A stretch of DNA of 64,000 nucleotides from Thiothrix litoralis (GCF_017901135.1 NZ_CP072801.1:2601501-2665500); one strand, 5' to 3'. Positions 1 through 9,929 are shown, counted from the stretch's first letter. A program made the numbers and translations. The notes: a model not told the origin generated them from the sequence alone.

Positions 1-189
1 TTTTTCGTGGAATTTACCTTCCCATAACCATAGCAACAGGATAAGTGTCAGTAAAATATTGCCAACAGCAATACTGATCATAAAGCTAAAAGCGAGCAGA
101 ACCAGCAACCATGAATTCACAGTCGCGAGATCCGGCCATTTTCCCTCTGCACTCCCAAGGGTTGTCTGTTTCATGATATGTTGTTCCAT
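1..189 (-). CDS. O-antigen ligase-like membrane protein, N-terminal fragment
   Basis: The first 63 residues of a minus-strand gene that runs off the left edge. The start at 189 is preceded by a GGGAG box 8 nt upstream. A short polar head (MEQHIMKQTT...) is followed by a hydrophobic segment with the pattern LLVLLAFSFMISIAVGNILL, then LLLWLWEGKFHEK. That pattern resembles the first membrane helix of O-antigen ligase/polymerase (WaaL/Wzy) proteins, which join or polymerise glycan on undecaprenyl carriers in the inner membrane. Its place beside glycosyltransferases agrees with this. Only the N-terminus is visible, so the catalytic periplasmic loop cannot be checked. It is transcribed away from the next gene, leaving a 142-bp divergent promoter region. 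Confidence 0.55.
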   Translation of the reverse strand, partial: MEQHIMKQTTLGSAEGKWPDLATVNSWLLVLLAFSFMISIAVGNILLTLILLLWLWEGKFHEK

Positions 190-331
190 CCCTCTATCTC
201 CCAGCCGCACAGCAGATGTAATCGTTAAATGTATGTTAGAATTCCGGCTTTTGCGGAACATCATGTCTTCTACTGGTACATCGCAGCTACCCATTGTTAC
301 AGACCCGTTTCATCACTGCCAAGGTTTTTAA

Positions 332-1444
332 ATGCAAGTAGCACTCGTGCATGAATGGTTCAATGAAGTGGCGGGGTCGGAAAAATGCGTGGGTGAGTTC
401 AACACCCTTTATCCCGATGCTGACATTTACACCTTGGTGGATTGGCTGGATGATACCCGGCGTCAGTCTTTACTCGCTGGCAAGCAAACCAACACTTCGT
501 TTATCCAGCGTTTACCGTTTGCCCGCAAGCATTTTCGCCAATACTTGCCACTGTTCCCGATTGCCATCGAACAATTCAACCTCGACAAGTATGATCTGGT
601 GCTGTCCTCTTCACATCTGGTCGCCAAAGGAGTACTAACCCACCACGGGCAATTGCATGTGTGTTACTGCCATACGCCGGTGCGGTATGCCTGGGACATG
701 TACCACGATTACCTGCGTGGCGGCAATTTGCAAAACGGGGGTGTTAAATCCTGGCTCAGCCGCCGCACTTTACACCACCTACGCCTGTGGGATGTGCTCA
801 GCAGCAATCGGGTAGACCATTTTATCGCCAACTCACACTACATCCGCAAACGTATCCAGAAGATTTACCGGCGCGAGGCTCATGTTATTTATCCGCCAGT
901 TGATACGGATCGATTCAGCTTGTCGACGGATAAAGATGATTACTATCTAGCCTTCTCACGCTTGGTTCCGTACAAGCGCATTGACCTGATCGTACAGGCA
1001 TTTGCGCATACCTCGCGCCGACTGCTGGTGGTGGGCAATGGCCCGGAAATGGAAAGGCTGCGCAGCATGGCCACCCTGAATATTGAACTTCTCGGTTTTC
1101 AGGATGACCAACAGGTTGCCCACTTGATGCAACAAGCCAAGGCACTGGTATTCGCCGCACTGGAAGATTTCGGCATTATCCCGGTAGAAGCACAGGCTTG
1201 CGGTACACCCGTCATCTGTCTCAATCAAGGAGGCACGGCAGAAACGGTGATCCACGGCGTAACCGGCATCCATTTTCCTGAACAAACGGTTGAGGCGATC
1301 CGGCAGGCAGTGGATACTTTTGAAGCACAACAGGCAACCTTTGACCCGGAAAGAATCAGTGAATTTGCCCAGAAATTTTCAGTCACTCGCTTCCGGCAAG
1401 ACATTAATCAACATATTGGCAAACTGCTTGAGCAGAAAATATAA
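332..1444 (+). CDS. Glycosyltransferase family 4 (surface polysaccharide)
   Basis: A 370-residue cytoplasmic retaining glycosyltransferase with a GT-B fold. The N-terminal acceptor domain starts MQVALVHEWFNEVAGSEK, typical of the mannosyltransferase WbaZ/WbaC-like branch. The C-terminal nucleotide-sugar domain begins near residue 205 with the motif FSRLVPYKRIDLI. The E-x7-E donor-binding motif is visible near residues 276-290 (LEDFGIIPVEAQACG), followed by GTPVI. The length is normal for the family. It is the first gene of a rightward pair with the next glycosyltransferase (51 bp apart). It probably adds one sugar to a lipid-linked repeat unit. The exact donor and acceptor cannot be read from sequence; mannose or rhamnose transfer is a guess from the family branch. 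Confidence 0.85.
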   Translation: MQVALVHEWFNEVAGSEKCVGEFNTLYPDADIYTLVDWLDDTRRQSLLAGKQTNTSFIQRLPFARKHFRQYLPLFPIAIEQFNLDKYDLVLSSSHLVAKGVLTHHGQLHVCYCHTPVRYAWDMYHDYLRGGNLQNGGVKSWLSRRTLHHLRLWDVLSSNRVDHFIANSHYIRKRIQKIYRREAHVIYPPVDTDRFSLSTDKDDYYLAFSRLVPYKRIDLIVQAFAHTSRRLLVVGNGPEMERLRSMATLNIELLGFQDDQQVAHLMQQAKALVFAALEDFGIIPVEAQACGTPVICLNQGGTAETVIHGVTGIHFPEQTVEAIRQAVDTFEAQQATFDPERISEFAQKFSVTRFRQDINQHIGKLLEQKI

Positions 1445-1495
1445 AAATTGACTACTATCTATAAACCGATCAAAAAGTAAAGACAAATACCTACC

Positions 1496-2614
1496 ATGAA
1501 GGTTATCCACGTAGCCGAATCATTCGCCGCTGGTGTATTGCATTTTGTTGCCCAACTGACCCATGTCATGCCTGAGCATGAGCATATTGTCATTCATGGC
1601 AAGCGCCCAGATACGCCTAAAAATTACGCAGACCTTTTCCCGTCTGGTGTAAAGCTATTGCATTGGCAAGGCGTAGCGCGGGATATTTCACCTTTCGGTG
1701 ATCTGCTGGCGCTTTACCGCTTGATGTGTTTATTGAAACAATACGATGGTGACATTATTCACCTGCACTCTTCCAAGGCGGGTTTTTTGGGGCGTATTAG
1801 CGCAAAACTGCTGTGGCAATCCGAACGGGTTATTTATACACCACACGGGGTGGCTTTCCTGCGGCAGGATGTTCCCTCCATCAAGCAATCCCTGTTTATC
1901 TGGCTGGAAAAACTCGCCAGCCTGTGCAGTGGTCAGGTCGTCGCTTGTTCAGCGTCTGAAGCGCAAAGTTTCCGCGCACACGGCATTCCGGCTGATTACA
2001 TCAACAACGGCATCACCTGCGCCCGGATACCGGAAAAGATACCCACACAGCAGGATAACGCCACCTGCACGGTAGCGCTGGTGGGCAGGGTTTCCAACCA
2101 GAAAAACCCGGCACGTTTTAACGCCATTGCCCAAGCGTTTGTCGACCAACCCCAAGTGCACTTTGTGTGGATCGGGGATGGCGAACTGCGCCACCAATTG
2201 ACGTCACCCAACCTGCATTGCACCGGCTGGGTCAGCCCCACCGAGGTGGCAGAGCACTTGCAACAAGCCGACATTTACCTATCCACCTCCGCGTGGGAAG
2301 GCTTGCCGCTGTCCGCGTTACAGGCCATGTGCCACCGTTTGCCCTTGGTGCTGAGCGAATGCACCGGGCATCTGGACATGGTGCAGCCGGGGCGTAACGG
2401 CTATTTGTTCCAGCATAATGACACGGCTATCCTCGCGATTAAAACACTGGCGGGGGATGTGGCACTGCGTGAACGGCTAGGACGGGCGAGCCGGGAATTG
2501 CTGGAGCAGCAGTTTAACATCCAGCAAATGGCAGATAATTATCGGCAATGGTATCTGCACAATCAAAGAGCATCTGTCACTCTCGGTGGCCATGCCAAAC
2601 TAAAATCCTCGTGA
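1496..2614 (+). CDS. Glycosyltransferase family 4
   Basis: A 372-residue GT-B glycosyltransferase. The N-terminal half begins MKVIHVAESFAAGVLHFV and includes IIHLHSSKAGFLGR near residue 85, a signature of the EpsD/WcfC-like group. The C-terminal half carries the donor-site motif SAWEGLPLSALQAM near residue 266. It likely acts in the cytoplasm on an undecaprenyl-linked glycan, in tandem with the preceding family 4 enzyme. Its last 52 bp overlap the 3' end of the convergent long methyltransferase/GT2 gene, so the two transcripts would be antisense at their ends. The sugar specificity is unknown. Confidence 0.82.
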   Translation: MKVIHVAESFAAGVLHFVAQLTHVMPEHEHIVIHGKRPDTPKNYADLFPSGVKLLHWQGVARDISPFGDLLALYRLMCLLKQYDGDIIHLHSSKAGFLGRISAKLLWQSERVIYTPHGVAFLRQDVPSIKQSLFIWLEKLASLCSGQVVACSASEAQSFRAHGIPADYINNGITCARIPEKIPTQQDNATCTVALVGRVSNQKNPARFNAIAQAFVDQPQVHFVWIGDGELRHQLTSPNLHCTGWVSPTEVAEHLQQADIYLSTSAWEGLPLSALQAMCHRLPLVLSECTGHLDMVQPGRNGYLFQHNDTAILAIKTLAGDVALRERLGRASRELLEQQFNIQQMADNYRQWYLHNQRASVTLGGHAKLKSS

Positions 2615-5439
2615 TCCAAAGTCAGGTTGGGGCTGTAGGCAGGATCATGCAACAATTGATCTCCCCAACGCTGTTCCATATAAGCAACCTCTTTGGCAAA
2701 AGCAGCCTGCTTTGCGGGGCTATCTTCATGAAATCCACGGGTAGCCGACTCATGATGATAAAGTTCTGCAAAAGGCGTCCATACATTACGATACCCAGCA
2801 GCGCGGACACGTAAACAAAAATCTATATCATTAAACGCAACTTTTAAATCTATTTCGTTTAAACCACCGACCTCTTCATAAATACTCTTTCTAACCACTA
2901 AACAAGCAGCAGTTACAGCAGAAAAAGATTGCGTAATGCAAGCCCGTCCAAAATAGCCATATTCATTACGTGGCAGATATTTGTGGGAATGTCCAGCCAC
3001 CCCGCCAATTCCCAAGACACAGCCACCATGTTGCAGCGTGTTATCTGGATACCATAACCTAGCGCCCACAGCACCTACGCCATTCTGTAAAGCCAAACCG
3101 ATCATTTCACCTAACCAATCCGGTGAAATAACCTCAATATCATTATTGACCAGTGCCACAAGCTCACCTTCGGCCAACTTCACTGCTGCATTATTCAAGG
3201 CAGAGTAGTTAAACTCACGGTCATCACGAATCACTCGTACATTCGGCTTATTATTCAATGACTCAAAATATTTCAAGGTCGCAACATCATCTGAACCATT
3301 ATCAATAATCAGTATTTCATAATTTGGATAAGTGGTTTTCGTGAGAATACTATCAACACAAGTGCGTATCAGCTTCAGACCATTTCGGGTTGGAATAATG
3401 AGACTGACTTTGGGAACATGCTCAGGTAATGCATAAACAGCACGGTACATGGCAAAATTCAGTAACTGCGCAGTCGCTTTAATTCCTTGTCGTTGAAAGT
3501 GTGCATTTAGAGCTTTCTCCCCAGCCAATTCCGCATAAGGTTTGGCATTACGATCTTGTGCGGTACTAGAACTATGTATCCGCCAGTGATACAGGATTCT
3601 AGGAATATGACAAATAGAAGTAGGCTTAATCTGTTCGATATAGCGCAAGGCCAAATCATAATCCTGCGCACCTTCCATTCCCAGCGAAAAGCCGTGAAGC
3701 TGACGTACCAGACTAGTTTGATAGACCCCCAGATGAGTAATCATATTATGTGAATAAAACAAATCAACGTTCCAGTCACATTTAAAATAAGGCGCATGAC
3801 GTTGACCCTGCTCATCAATCTTATCCTCATCTGAATAGATCAAATGTGCTTCAGGGTTATGATTAATCGCATCTGCAACCCAAAACAAGGCATGTTCAGC
3901 CAAAATATCATCATGATCCAACAGAGCTAACCACTCACCTGTTACTAACTCCAGTGCACTATTGGACGCGGCAGAAATATGACCATTCTGTTCACGGAAA
4001 ACCACCTTGATACGTGCGTCTTCTTTGGTATAACGTTCAAGGATGGGGCGAATGGCTGGATCAGTGGAAGCATCATCCGCAATACATAATTCCCAATGAG
4101 GATATAACTGCTTACGTACTGACTCAATGGCCTCTTCCAGCCATTCTGGCTTCGGGTTATAAACCGGCATCACAACAGCAATCAGTGGCTGTTCCGATAA
4201 AGCCGCGATACGAGTGCGGATAGTAATACGCCCTTCATCCGTCAGGGTATCGTAACGACGTACCCATTCCACGTAGTCATTTCTATCATGTCCATCAGAG
4301 CCTATGACAGGGATATGGCGCAAAGCCTTGATAACCTTATTTACCCCCCGCACAACACCAGGTAAACCATCTCGCTTATACAATTGTATTGCTTTTTTCA
4401 AACCACCACTACGTTTAATGGTCAGGGTTGCACGCTTTACAGCAGGAATCACCAGTTTCATTCTATCTGCCAACCAACGCAGTGGAGCGGTTACTTTCCA
4501 CGAGGTTGAATTAGCAAAGACATCAATTTGCAGATCTTTATAAGCCAAATCCGTAGTAAGCTTAGCAAGCGCTTCGGTCTTTTTAGCCAGTTCTTCTTCT
4601 AAGCTCTCAATAGCTTCACTCGGAGGAAGGCTTCTTACCGACCAAGCATTACGCTTCTCTGATATGTCATTAACTTGGTAAGCCTTGCCGTTTAAATCAT
4701 GATGTCCCTGAACAACCTGTTCAACAGAACCTGCAATGACCCTGTGCCCCAGTCCATTTTCAAGGCTGGGTGCTTTACGCAATACACACATGGAGTTTAT
4801 GAACTCAACGGAATGTACTTGAGCCAGCAACTCAACATCCATTGCCTCACAGCCATATTTAGCAAACATGCCTCGTAAAATATCAGCACGAGACTTTTCG
4901 ATACCCCAATGCTCATGGTTAATAATATCAGCAAAGTGCTTGAAGAACGTCATCGATGCGTAAGGATCAAATAGACCGCCCTCAAATTCCTCCCAATAGC
5001 TACAATGCAAGTCTTCAGCGATAAAGAGCCCGCCATCCACCAGCTTCGGGAAATACAAGGCAAATGACTTCACAATATCACTTGAACGATGAGAGCCATC
5101 ATCAATAATAATATCAAACTCAGCCGAGTGCTTGAATATTTGCTGACTTATATCCGATGCATTAGCATCCCCGACAACAACATTAATACGTGTATCATTA
5201 TAACGTAGATTCACGCAACCCGGGTTAATATCACAGCCAACTAGGGATTTTGCATGTTTAAAGTATTTGCTCCAAATTTCGAGCGAACCACCATTTTGAA
5301 TGCCGATCTCAAGCAATCTTACTGGCTTTTTGCGATAATCCCGAAACAAACGATCATATTCACTAAGGTATAAAGACCATTTGTCTGATGATTTACCAGA
5401 GTGTTTATTATATAGTTGTTGAAGCATGTTATTACTCAT
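2563..5439 (-). CDS. Methyltransferase / coiled-coil / tandem GT2 glycosyltransferase fusion
   Basis: A 958-residue multidomain protein. Residues about 1-215 form a class I SAM-dependent methyltransferase-like domain of the cephalosporin-hydroxylase (CmcI) type, with LLEIGIQNGGSLEIW near 42 and the acidic loop DIIIDDGSH near 130. A coiled coil follows at about 275-310 (EELAKKTEALAKLTTDLA), then the STSWKVTAPLRW motif common in large GT2 enzymes. Two GT2 domains come next: one from about 418 (VVMPVYNPKPEW, with DHDD near 510) and one from about 675 (SLIIPTRNGL, with NNDIE near 760). It could add two sugars and methylate the chain, perhaps capping it for ABC export. The start overlaps the stop of the ATP-binding gene by 8 bp, suggesting translational coupling. 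The base composition is more AT-rich than the flanking housekeeping genes. Confidence 0.85.
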   Translation of the reverse strand: MSNNMLQQLYNKHSGKSSDKWSLYLSEYDRLFRDYRKKPVRLLEIGIQNGGSLEIWSKYFKHAKSLVGCDINPGCVNLRYNDTRINVVVGDANASDISQQIFKHSAEFDIIIDDGSHRSSDIVKSFALYFPKLVDGGLFIAEDLHCSYWEEFEGGLFDPYASMTFFKHFADIINHEHWGIEKSRADILRGMFAKYGCEAMDVELLAQVHSVEFINSMCVLRKAPSLENGLGHRVIAGSVEQVVQGHHDLNGKAYQVNDISEKRNAWSVRSLPPSEAIESLEEELAKKTEALAKLTTDLAYKDLQIDVFANSTSWKVTAPLRWLADRMKLVIPAVKRATLTIKRSGGLKKAIQLYKRDGLPGVVRGVNKVIKALRHIPVIGSDGHDRNDYVEWVRRYDTLTDEGRITIRTRIAALSEQPLIAVVMPVYNPKPEWLEEAIESVRKQLYPHWELCIADDASTDPAIRPILERYTKEDARIKVVFREQNGHISAASNSALELVTGEWLALLDHDDILAEHALFWVADAINHNPEAHLIYSDEDKIDEQGQRHAPYFKCDWNVDLFYSHNMITHLGVYQTSLVRQLHGFSLGMEGAQDYDLALRYIEQIKPTSICHIPRILYHWRIHSSSTAQDRNAKPYAELAGEKALNAHFQRQGIKATAQLLNFAMYRAVYALPEHVPKVSLIIPTRNGLKLIRTCVDSILTKTTYPNYEILIIDNGSDDVATLKYFESLNNKPNVRVIRDDREFNYSALNNAAVKLAEGELVALVNNDIEVISPDWLGEMIGLALQNGVGAVGARLWYPDNTLQHGGCVLGIGGVAGHSHKYLPRNEYGYFGRACITQSFSAVTAACLVVRKSIYEEVGGLNEIDLKVAFNDIDFCLRVRAAGYRNVWTPFAELYHHESATRGFHEDSPAKQAAFAKEVAYMEQRWGDQLLHDPAYSPNLTLDHEDFSLAWPPRVTDAL

Positions 5440-6784
5440 TAATCACCTCTAATGCTACGCGCTCAAATGGAATGCCGACTAGTCCATAGCGGATTTTGCT
5501 GGATGAAATATTAATAATCAGGGCATCATGCATCCAATGATGCTGGACATTATCATGGGCATCCCCATCAGCAATCGATACCATGACAGCATATAAGCCA
5601 TTAGGCAGCATCGGCAATTTGAAGTCAAAAACACCCTCAAACACCATACCAGCACCAACAGCGGTAGGTGTGTATTCAGTAAAGGGTAGCGTATTTTCAC
5701 CAAACAAATCTTGTCCTAAACGGTCACGCACTAAAAAGCCAATAATTGGGTTTTTGAGCGCAACATGCGTTTTAGTACGAATACTCATGCGTACACGCTC
5801 TCCTCCTTCAAAAACACAGGCAGTTTTACCGGCTGATAAGTGCGCAAGCACAACAGAGACAATCTCAGCCTGAGCAGTTTTCCAACCCTTGGCAGCCTGA
5901 ATATTATCAGTGACAGAAGCAACCGCCCCATAATCAATCACAGGTTCAACGCTTGAATCTGGCGTAGACTGATTATCTAGGGCAGCAGGTGCTATCGATG
6001 TCAGGGTTGCCTCCTCACCATAAATTTCTTGAAGCGTGTATTGCAAATACGCTTCCGAAATCGCTTTTGCTGTTCCCAGTCGCTCAACCTTGCCATTTTT
6101 CATCCAGATAGCCGACTTGCAAATGTTCTGCACGGAAGCAATATCATGGCTGACAAAAATTAACGTGCCTTTTCCCTGAAAACCTCGAATAAAGCGCATA
6201 CACTTTTGGGTAAATACCGCATCACCAACCGATAATGCCTCATCAACCACCAAAATATCGGCATCTACATGCGCAATAACAGCGAAAGCAAGACGAACAT
6301 ACATTCCACTGGAATAGGTTTTAACAGGTTGTTCAATAAAATTACCAATATCGGCAAAATCCACAATCTCATCAAAGCGAGCATCAATTTCAGCTTTACT
6401 CAAGCCCAGAATTGAGGCGTTCATATAAACATTTTCTCGCCCAGTAAATTCTGGGTTGAATCCAGACCCTAACTCCAACAAGGCTGCGACACGACCAGTG
6501 GTTTGAATACTGCCACTGCTAGGTGTCAACGTCCCGCAGATCATTTGTAATAATGTTGACTTGCCTGAACCATTACGGCCGATGATACCGACTGCCTCAC
6601 CTTTTTTGACTTGAAAGGAGACAGCATTCACTGCCAGAAATTCACGACCATATTCTTTGGGAGGCTTTCCCAATAGACGCCGTAGCGGTGGAAAAACAAA
6701 CTGCTTTAAACGATCGTGAGGGTTATCATAGATTTGATAACACTTTTCCAAACCTTCAACCTTAATGGCTATTTCAGATGACAT
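5432..6784 (-). CDS. wzt: Polysaccharide ABC exporter, ATP-binding subunit (Wzt type)
   Basis: A 450-residue ATPase that powers export of a finished undecaprenyl-linked polysaccharide across the inner membrane. Walker A is GIIGRNGSGKSTLLQ near residue 66, the ABC signature YSSGMYVRLAFA is near 155, and Walker B ILVVDEALSVGD is near 176. A C-terminal extension from about 290 to 450 matches the Wzt carbohydrate-binding domain, which recognises the modified chain end. The extension means the substrate is probably an O-antigen whose non-reducing end is capped, fitting the neighbouring methyltransferase fusion. The start overlaps the permease stop by 11 bp. Confidence 0.92.
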   Translation of the reverse strand: MSSEIAIKVEGLEKCYQIYDNPHDRLKQFVFPPLRRLLGKPPKEYGREFLAVNAVSFQVKKGEAVGIIGRNGSGKSTLLQMICGTLTPSSGSIQTTGRVAALLELGSGFNPEFTGRENVYMNASILGLSKAEIDARFDEIVDFADIGNFIEQPVKTYSSGMYVRLAFAVIAHVDADILVVDEALSVGDAVFTQKCMRFIRGFQGKGTLIFVSHDIASVQNICKSAIWMKNGKVERLGTAKAISEAYLQYTLQEIYGEEATLTSIAPAALDNQSTPDSSVEPVIDYGAVASVTDNIQAAKGWKTAQAEIVSVVLAHLSAGKTACVFEGGERVRMSIRTKTHVALKNPIIGFLVRDRLGQDLFGENTLPFTEYTPTAVGAGMVFEGVFDFKLPMLPNGLYAVMVSIADGDAHDNVQHHWMHDALIINISSSKIRYGLVGIPFERVALEVINE

Positions 6785-7604
6785 CAGCGAATCCCTTTCT
6801 GGTTTTCTGAAACCATGAAAAACCTAACCATGCAACAAAACAAGCAATGATGGTATACACAAACAACCCCCCCCAAGCAGGCATATGCCCCCATACAACC
6901 ACTTGTCGTACTTGCTCGATAATGAAGGTGAGTGGATTCAGCAATAATATTGCCTGATATTTCTCAGGTAGCGCGGACAGCGGGTAAAAAACTGGACTCA
7001 TGAATAATAAAACCGTTGTAACCAAACCCGTTAATTGGCTGACATCACGCAGAAAAACCCCTGTTGATGCCAAAAACCAGCTAATCCCCATAACAGCGAT
7101 GATAAAGGGAAACAGCACTACTGGCAGAAATACAATAGTCCACGGTATGTAGTGCATTAACATAAGCTCGGCAGCCAATAGAACCAGCACGCTGATAGCA
7201 GCATGAAACAACGCCGCAATCACACCAACCCACGGCAATATTTCAAGAGGGAATACGACCTTTTTTACATAGTTAGCATTCGCAAGCACCAAGGTTGGCG
7301 CACGATTGACGCATTCTGCAAATACCCCATGTACAATCATCCCGGCAAACAAAATCACGGCAAAGCTAGCCTGCCCACCATCTGTTTCAACCCCCCAGCG
7401 AGCCTTAAAGACAACGCTGAACACAAACGTGTATACAATCAGCATAAAAACAGGATTAAAAAACGACCAAGCAATGCCCATGACAGAGCCACGGTAACGC
7501 CCGATCACTTCACGCTTGGCCAGAGTCCAGATGAGCCGCCGGTTTTTCCAAAAGGAATGCAACATTTCTGACGGATCAGAAGGATGGGGATGATGTGGGT
7601 TCAT
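6774..7604 (-). CDS. wzm: Polysaccharide ABC exporter, permease subunit (Wzm type)
   Basis: A 276-residue inner-membrane protein of the ABC-2 type with six predicted hydrophobic spans. The family entry motif is WTLAKREVIGRYRGSVMGIAW and the conserved C-terminal region is LNPLTFIIEQVRQVV. It pairs with the ATP-binding protein encoded immediately downstream. I chose the ATG at 7604, four bp after the stop of the preceding glycosyltransferase; a TTG at 7637 would add eleven residues but would overlap that gene by 29 bp. Together they form the export step of an ABC-transporter-dependent O-antigen or capsule pathway. Confidence 0.9.
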   Translation of the reverse strand: MNPHHPHPSDPSEMLHSFWKNRRLIWTLAKREVIGRYRGSVMGIAWSFFNPVFMLIVYTFVFSVVFKARWGVETDGGQASFAVILFAGMIVHGVFAECVNRAPTLVLANANYVKKVVFPLEILPWVGVIAALFHAAISVLVLLAAELMLMHYIPWTIVFLPVVLFPFIIAVMGISWFLASTGVFLRDVSQLTGLVTTVLLFMSPVFYPLSALPEKYQAILLLNPLTFIIEQVRQVVVWGHMPAWGGLFVYTIIACFVAWLGFSWFQKTRKGFADVI

Positions 7605-7608
7605 GTCG

Positions 7609-8544
7609 TTAAATCTTCTTGAGAATGGCAGCGGCAATAAGGCTCAGATTACCTGACAGACGTTGGCGATAAACACCGGATTGCTTCAACCCCACTAAAC
7701 GTGGTATCAACCAGCGATCCCGTGCTGTCGCGAACCTGTTCAACGTCTCCCAGCTTTCCGGCGTGAGTCTAGCACGTAAGCCGCGCAATGCACCTATGTG
7801 ACGCCGATTGCCGTCCCGGAAATGCCCGCGCCACAACTTGCGAAACTGAAACCAAAGACCCGACCAACTCAAATCGACTCCCACCACATTCGCGTCGTGC
7901 TGACGGTAACGTAATGAAGGGTACGGATCATAAAAAACCTTGCCACCACAACCGCTAACCAGCATATAAAGCCACCAGTCATGCGCGACTACATCAACTG
8001 TTGCTCCAGCTTCCAGCAACAATAAGCGGGCTGCATGGTTGAACACCATGGTATTTCCGCTTCCTACATTCTGCGTCAAAGCATTCGCAAAAACGGGGGA
8101 CTTAGCAAACAGCGGTGAAAAACCAATACTATTATTATCCGCATCCACCAAACGTGTCCGCGAACAGTACAAGGCTGGCACATCAGCAGGTACACCCTGT
8201 AACCAGTCCAGCGCCCGCTGGAGCTTATCGGCTTCCCAAATGTCATCCTGATCGCAAAAAGCGTAATGATCCGCTTGAATATCGGCGCGACAGGCCAAAG
8301 ATAGAAAGTTAGCCACAAACCCTTGCCCTGGTCCATGAACAATAGATAAGCGCCCATCCGGCCATTTTGACCTATACTCAGCCAAAATTGAGAGGGTATT
8401 ATCTTGCGAGCCATCATCCGAGACCCACATTATCCAGTTTGGGTAAGTCTGAGTGACAATAGAATCAAGCTGGTCACTCAGATAATGTTGACCATTATAA
8501 GTACAAAGCAAGATAGCAACCTCTGGGGTGGCACTTCGATTCAA
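7609..8544 (-). CDS. Glycosyltransferase family 2 (rhamnosyltransferase-like)
   Basis: A 311-residue GT-A enzyme. It starts at a TTG (MNRSATPEVAILLCTYNGQ), with the nucleotide-binding region SDDGSQDNT near residue 42 and the metal-binding FCDQDDIWEADKL near 95. This pattern is typical of dTDP-rhamnosyl and related GT2 transferases in O-antigen clusters. The TTG start has no strong ribosome-binding site, but conserved residues begin within ten codons, so it cannot be much shorter. It is first in a leftward operon with wzm, wzt and the methyltransferase/GT2 gene, and is divergent from the initiating phosphotransferase gene 26 bp away. Confidence 0.85.
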   Translation of the reverse strand: MNRSATPEVAILLCTYNGQHYLSDQLDSIVTQTYPNWIMWVSDDGSQDNTLSILAEYRSKWPDGRLSIVHGPGQGFVANFLSLACRADIQADHYAFCDQDDIWEADKLQRALDWLQGVPADVPALYCSRTRLVDADNNSIGFSPLFAKSPVFANALTQNVGSGNTMVFNHAARLLLLEAGATVDVVAHDWWLYMLVSGCGGKVFYDPYPSLRYRQHDANVVGVDLSWSGLWFQFRKLWRGHFRDGNRRHIGALRGLRARLTPESWETLNRFATARDRWLIPRLVGLKQSGVYRQRLSGNLSLIAAAILKKI

Positions 8545-8570
8545 GATGATTACTTTTCAATAACTAAACG

Positions 8571-9929
8571 ATGAAATATACCCTGTTCAAGCTGACCCTG
8601 TATACCCTGCTGCTGCTGCTCAATCTACTGCTGGCACGTGGCGTGGCGGAAGTCGTGTTGCCTGACGTTTACGCCCACCCCGCCAACAAATACTTGTGGC
8701 AAATAGGTGTCTACATGCTCCTTTTCTTTTACCTGCGCCTGTTTACCCGGCGCATGGTGACGACATCGGAAACCTGGCTGGTGATCAAGGGCAGCGTCAT
8801 TGCCCTGATCATTAGCTTTGCACTGATGGCCATGTTCAAACAGGCTGACCAGTATTCGCGCCTGATCATCATGACGTTCTTTGGCCTGAACCTGCTGTTA
8901 CCGATCTGGATCTACTACCTGAAACGGCGTTGCCTCAAGCACCCCTTGCTGCGTGAGCGGATACTACTCATTTGTGATGAAGAAGCCTGCGCTAATTCAC
9001 ACCAATGGCTGGCAGCCGACAACCCATTCGGCTTTGATGTCGCGCAAACCGTCAACATCAATCACCATTCCCCCGAAGATTTACAGACCACCGTTACGCG
9101 CATTCTTGAAAAAGAACATTTCTTCGCCACTGTCATCATGCTGGAAAGCACGGGTATGGAACACATGTTCTACCTGATGGACAAAATCCAGCATAAAGTA
9201 AAACGCATCCTACTGGTTCCCCGTATGACCTCATTACCCTTGTTTAATGCTGAAGTTTTCAACTCCATCAACCAAAAAGGCTTGATCTTTTTTGTCCGCA
9301 ACAACCTGTTGAGTGGCAGTGACCGGGCTTTCAAGCACATCTCTGATTTTATTCTGGCGCTCACCCTGACGCTGGCGCTGTCGCCATTCCTGCTCGGCCT
9401 GTATATTTGGGTATGGGTGGCAACCGACGGCAAACCCATTTTCCGGCAACAGCGTGTCGGGCAAGATGGTCAAGCGTTCAAGATTTACAAATTCCGCACC
9501 ATGCGAGCCGATGCCGCCGAACAACTGGAAAGAATCCTCGCGGCTGACCCGGCTGCCCGTGAAGAATGGGAACGTGACCGCAAATTAAAAAATGACCCAC
9601 GCATTACTCGCATCGGCGGCTTTTTACGGCGCACCTCACTGGATGAATTACCGCAACTCATCAACGTATTGCGTGGGCAAATGTCACTGGTCGGCCCAAG
9701 ACCGATCATTACAGAAGAAATTCCAGCATACAGCGAATACATCGACTATTACCAACAAGTCAGACCGGGCATCACCGGCTTATGGCAAGTCAGTGGGCGC
9801 AATGAACTGAGCTATGCCGAACGTGTCCAGTTGGATGTCTGGTACGTGCGCAACTGGTCGCTGGAGCTGGATTTGATTATCCTTACCAAAACCTTTGTAG
9901 CTGTCTTGTTACGCAAGGGCAGCTATTAA
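8571..9929 (+). CDS. wbaP: Undecaprenyl-phosphate hexose-1-phosphate transferase (WbaP type)
   Basis: A 452-residue polyprenyl-phosphate sugar-1-phosphate transferase that starts a glycan repeat by moving hexose-1-phosphate (usually galactose or glucose) from a UDP-sugar to undecaprenyl phosphate in the inner membrane. There are four N-terminal membrane helices, then a Rossmann-like middle region, a fifth membrane segment near 270 (SDFILALTLTLALSPFL), and the catalytic C-terminal domain with FKIYKFRTMRADA, TSLDELPQLINVLRGQMS and LVGPRPI. The length and layout are those of full-size WbaP/WcaJ rather than the minimal PglC form. It is followed 30 bp later by the phosphomannomutase. A second initiating enzyme of another family lies at 19977-21086. 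Confidence 0.9.
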   Translation: MKYTLFKLTLYTLLLLLNLLLARGVAEVVLPDVYAHPANKYLWQIGVYMLLFFYLRLFTRRMVTTSETWLVIKGSVIALIISFALMAMFKQADQYSRLIIMTFFGLNLLLPIWIYYLKRRCLKHPLLRERILLICDEEACANSHQWLAADNPFGFDVAQTVNINHHSPEDLQTTVTRILEKEHFFATVIMLESTGMEHMFYLMDKIQHKVKRILLVPRMTSLPLFNAEVFNSINQKGLIFFVRNNLLSGSDRAFKHISDFILALTLTLALSPFLLGLYIWVWVATDGKPIFRQQRVGQDGQAFKIYKFRTMRADAAEQLERILAADPAAREEWERDRKLKNDPRITRIGGFLRRTSLDELPQLINVLRGQMSLVGPRPIITEEIPAYSEYIDYYQQVRPGITGLWQVSGRNELSYAERVQLDVWYVRNWSLELDLIILTKTFVAVLLRKGSY

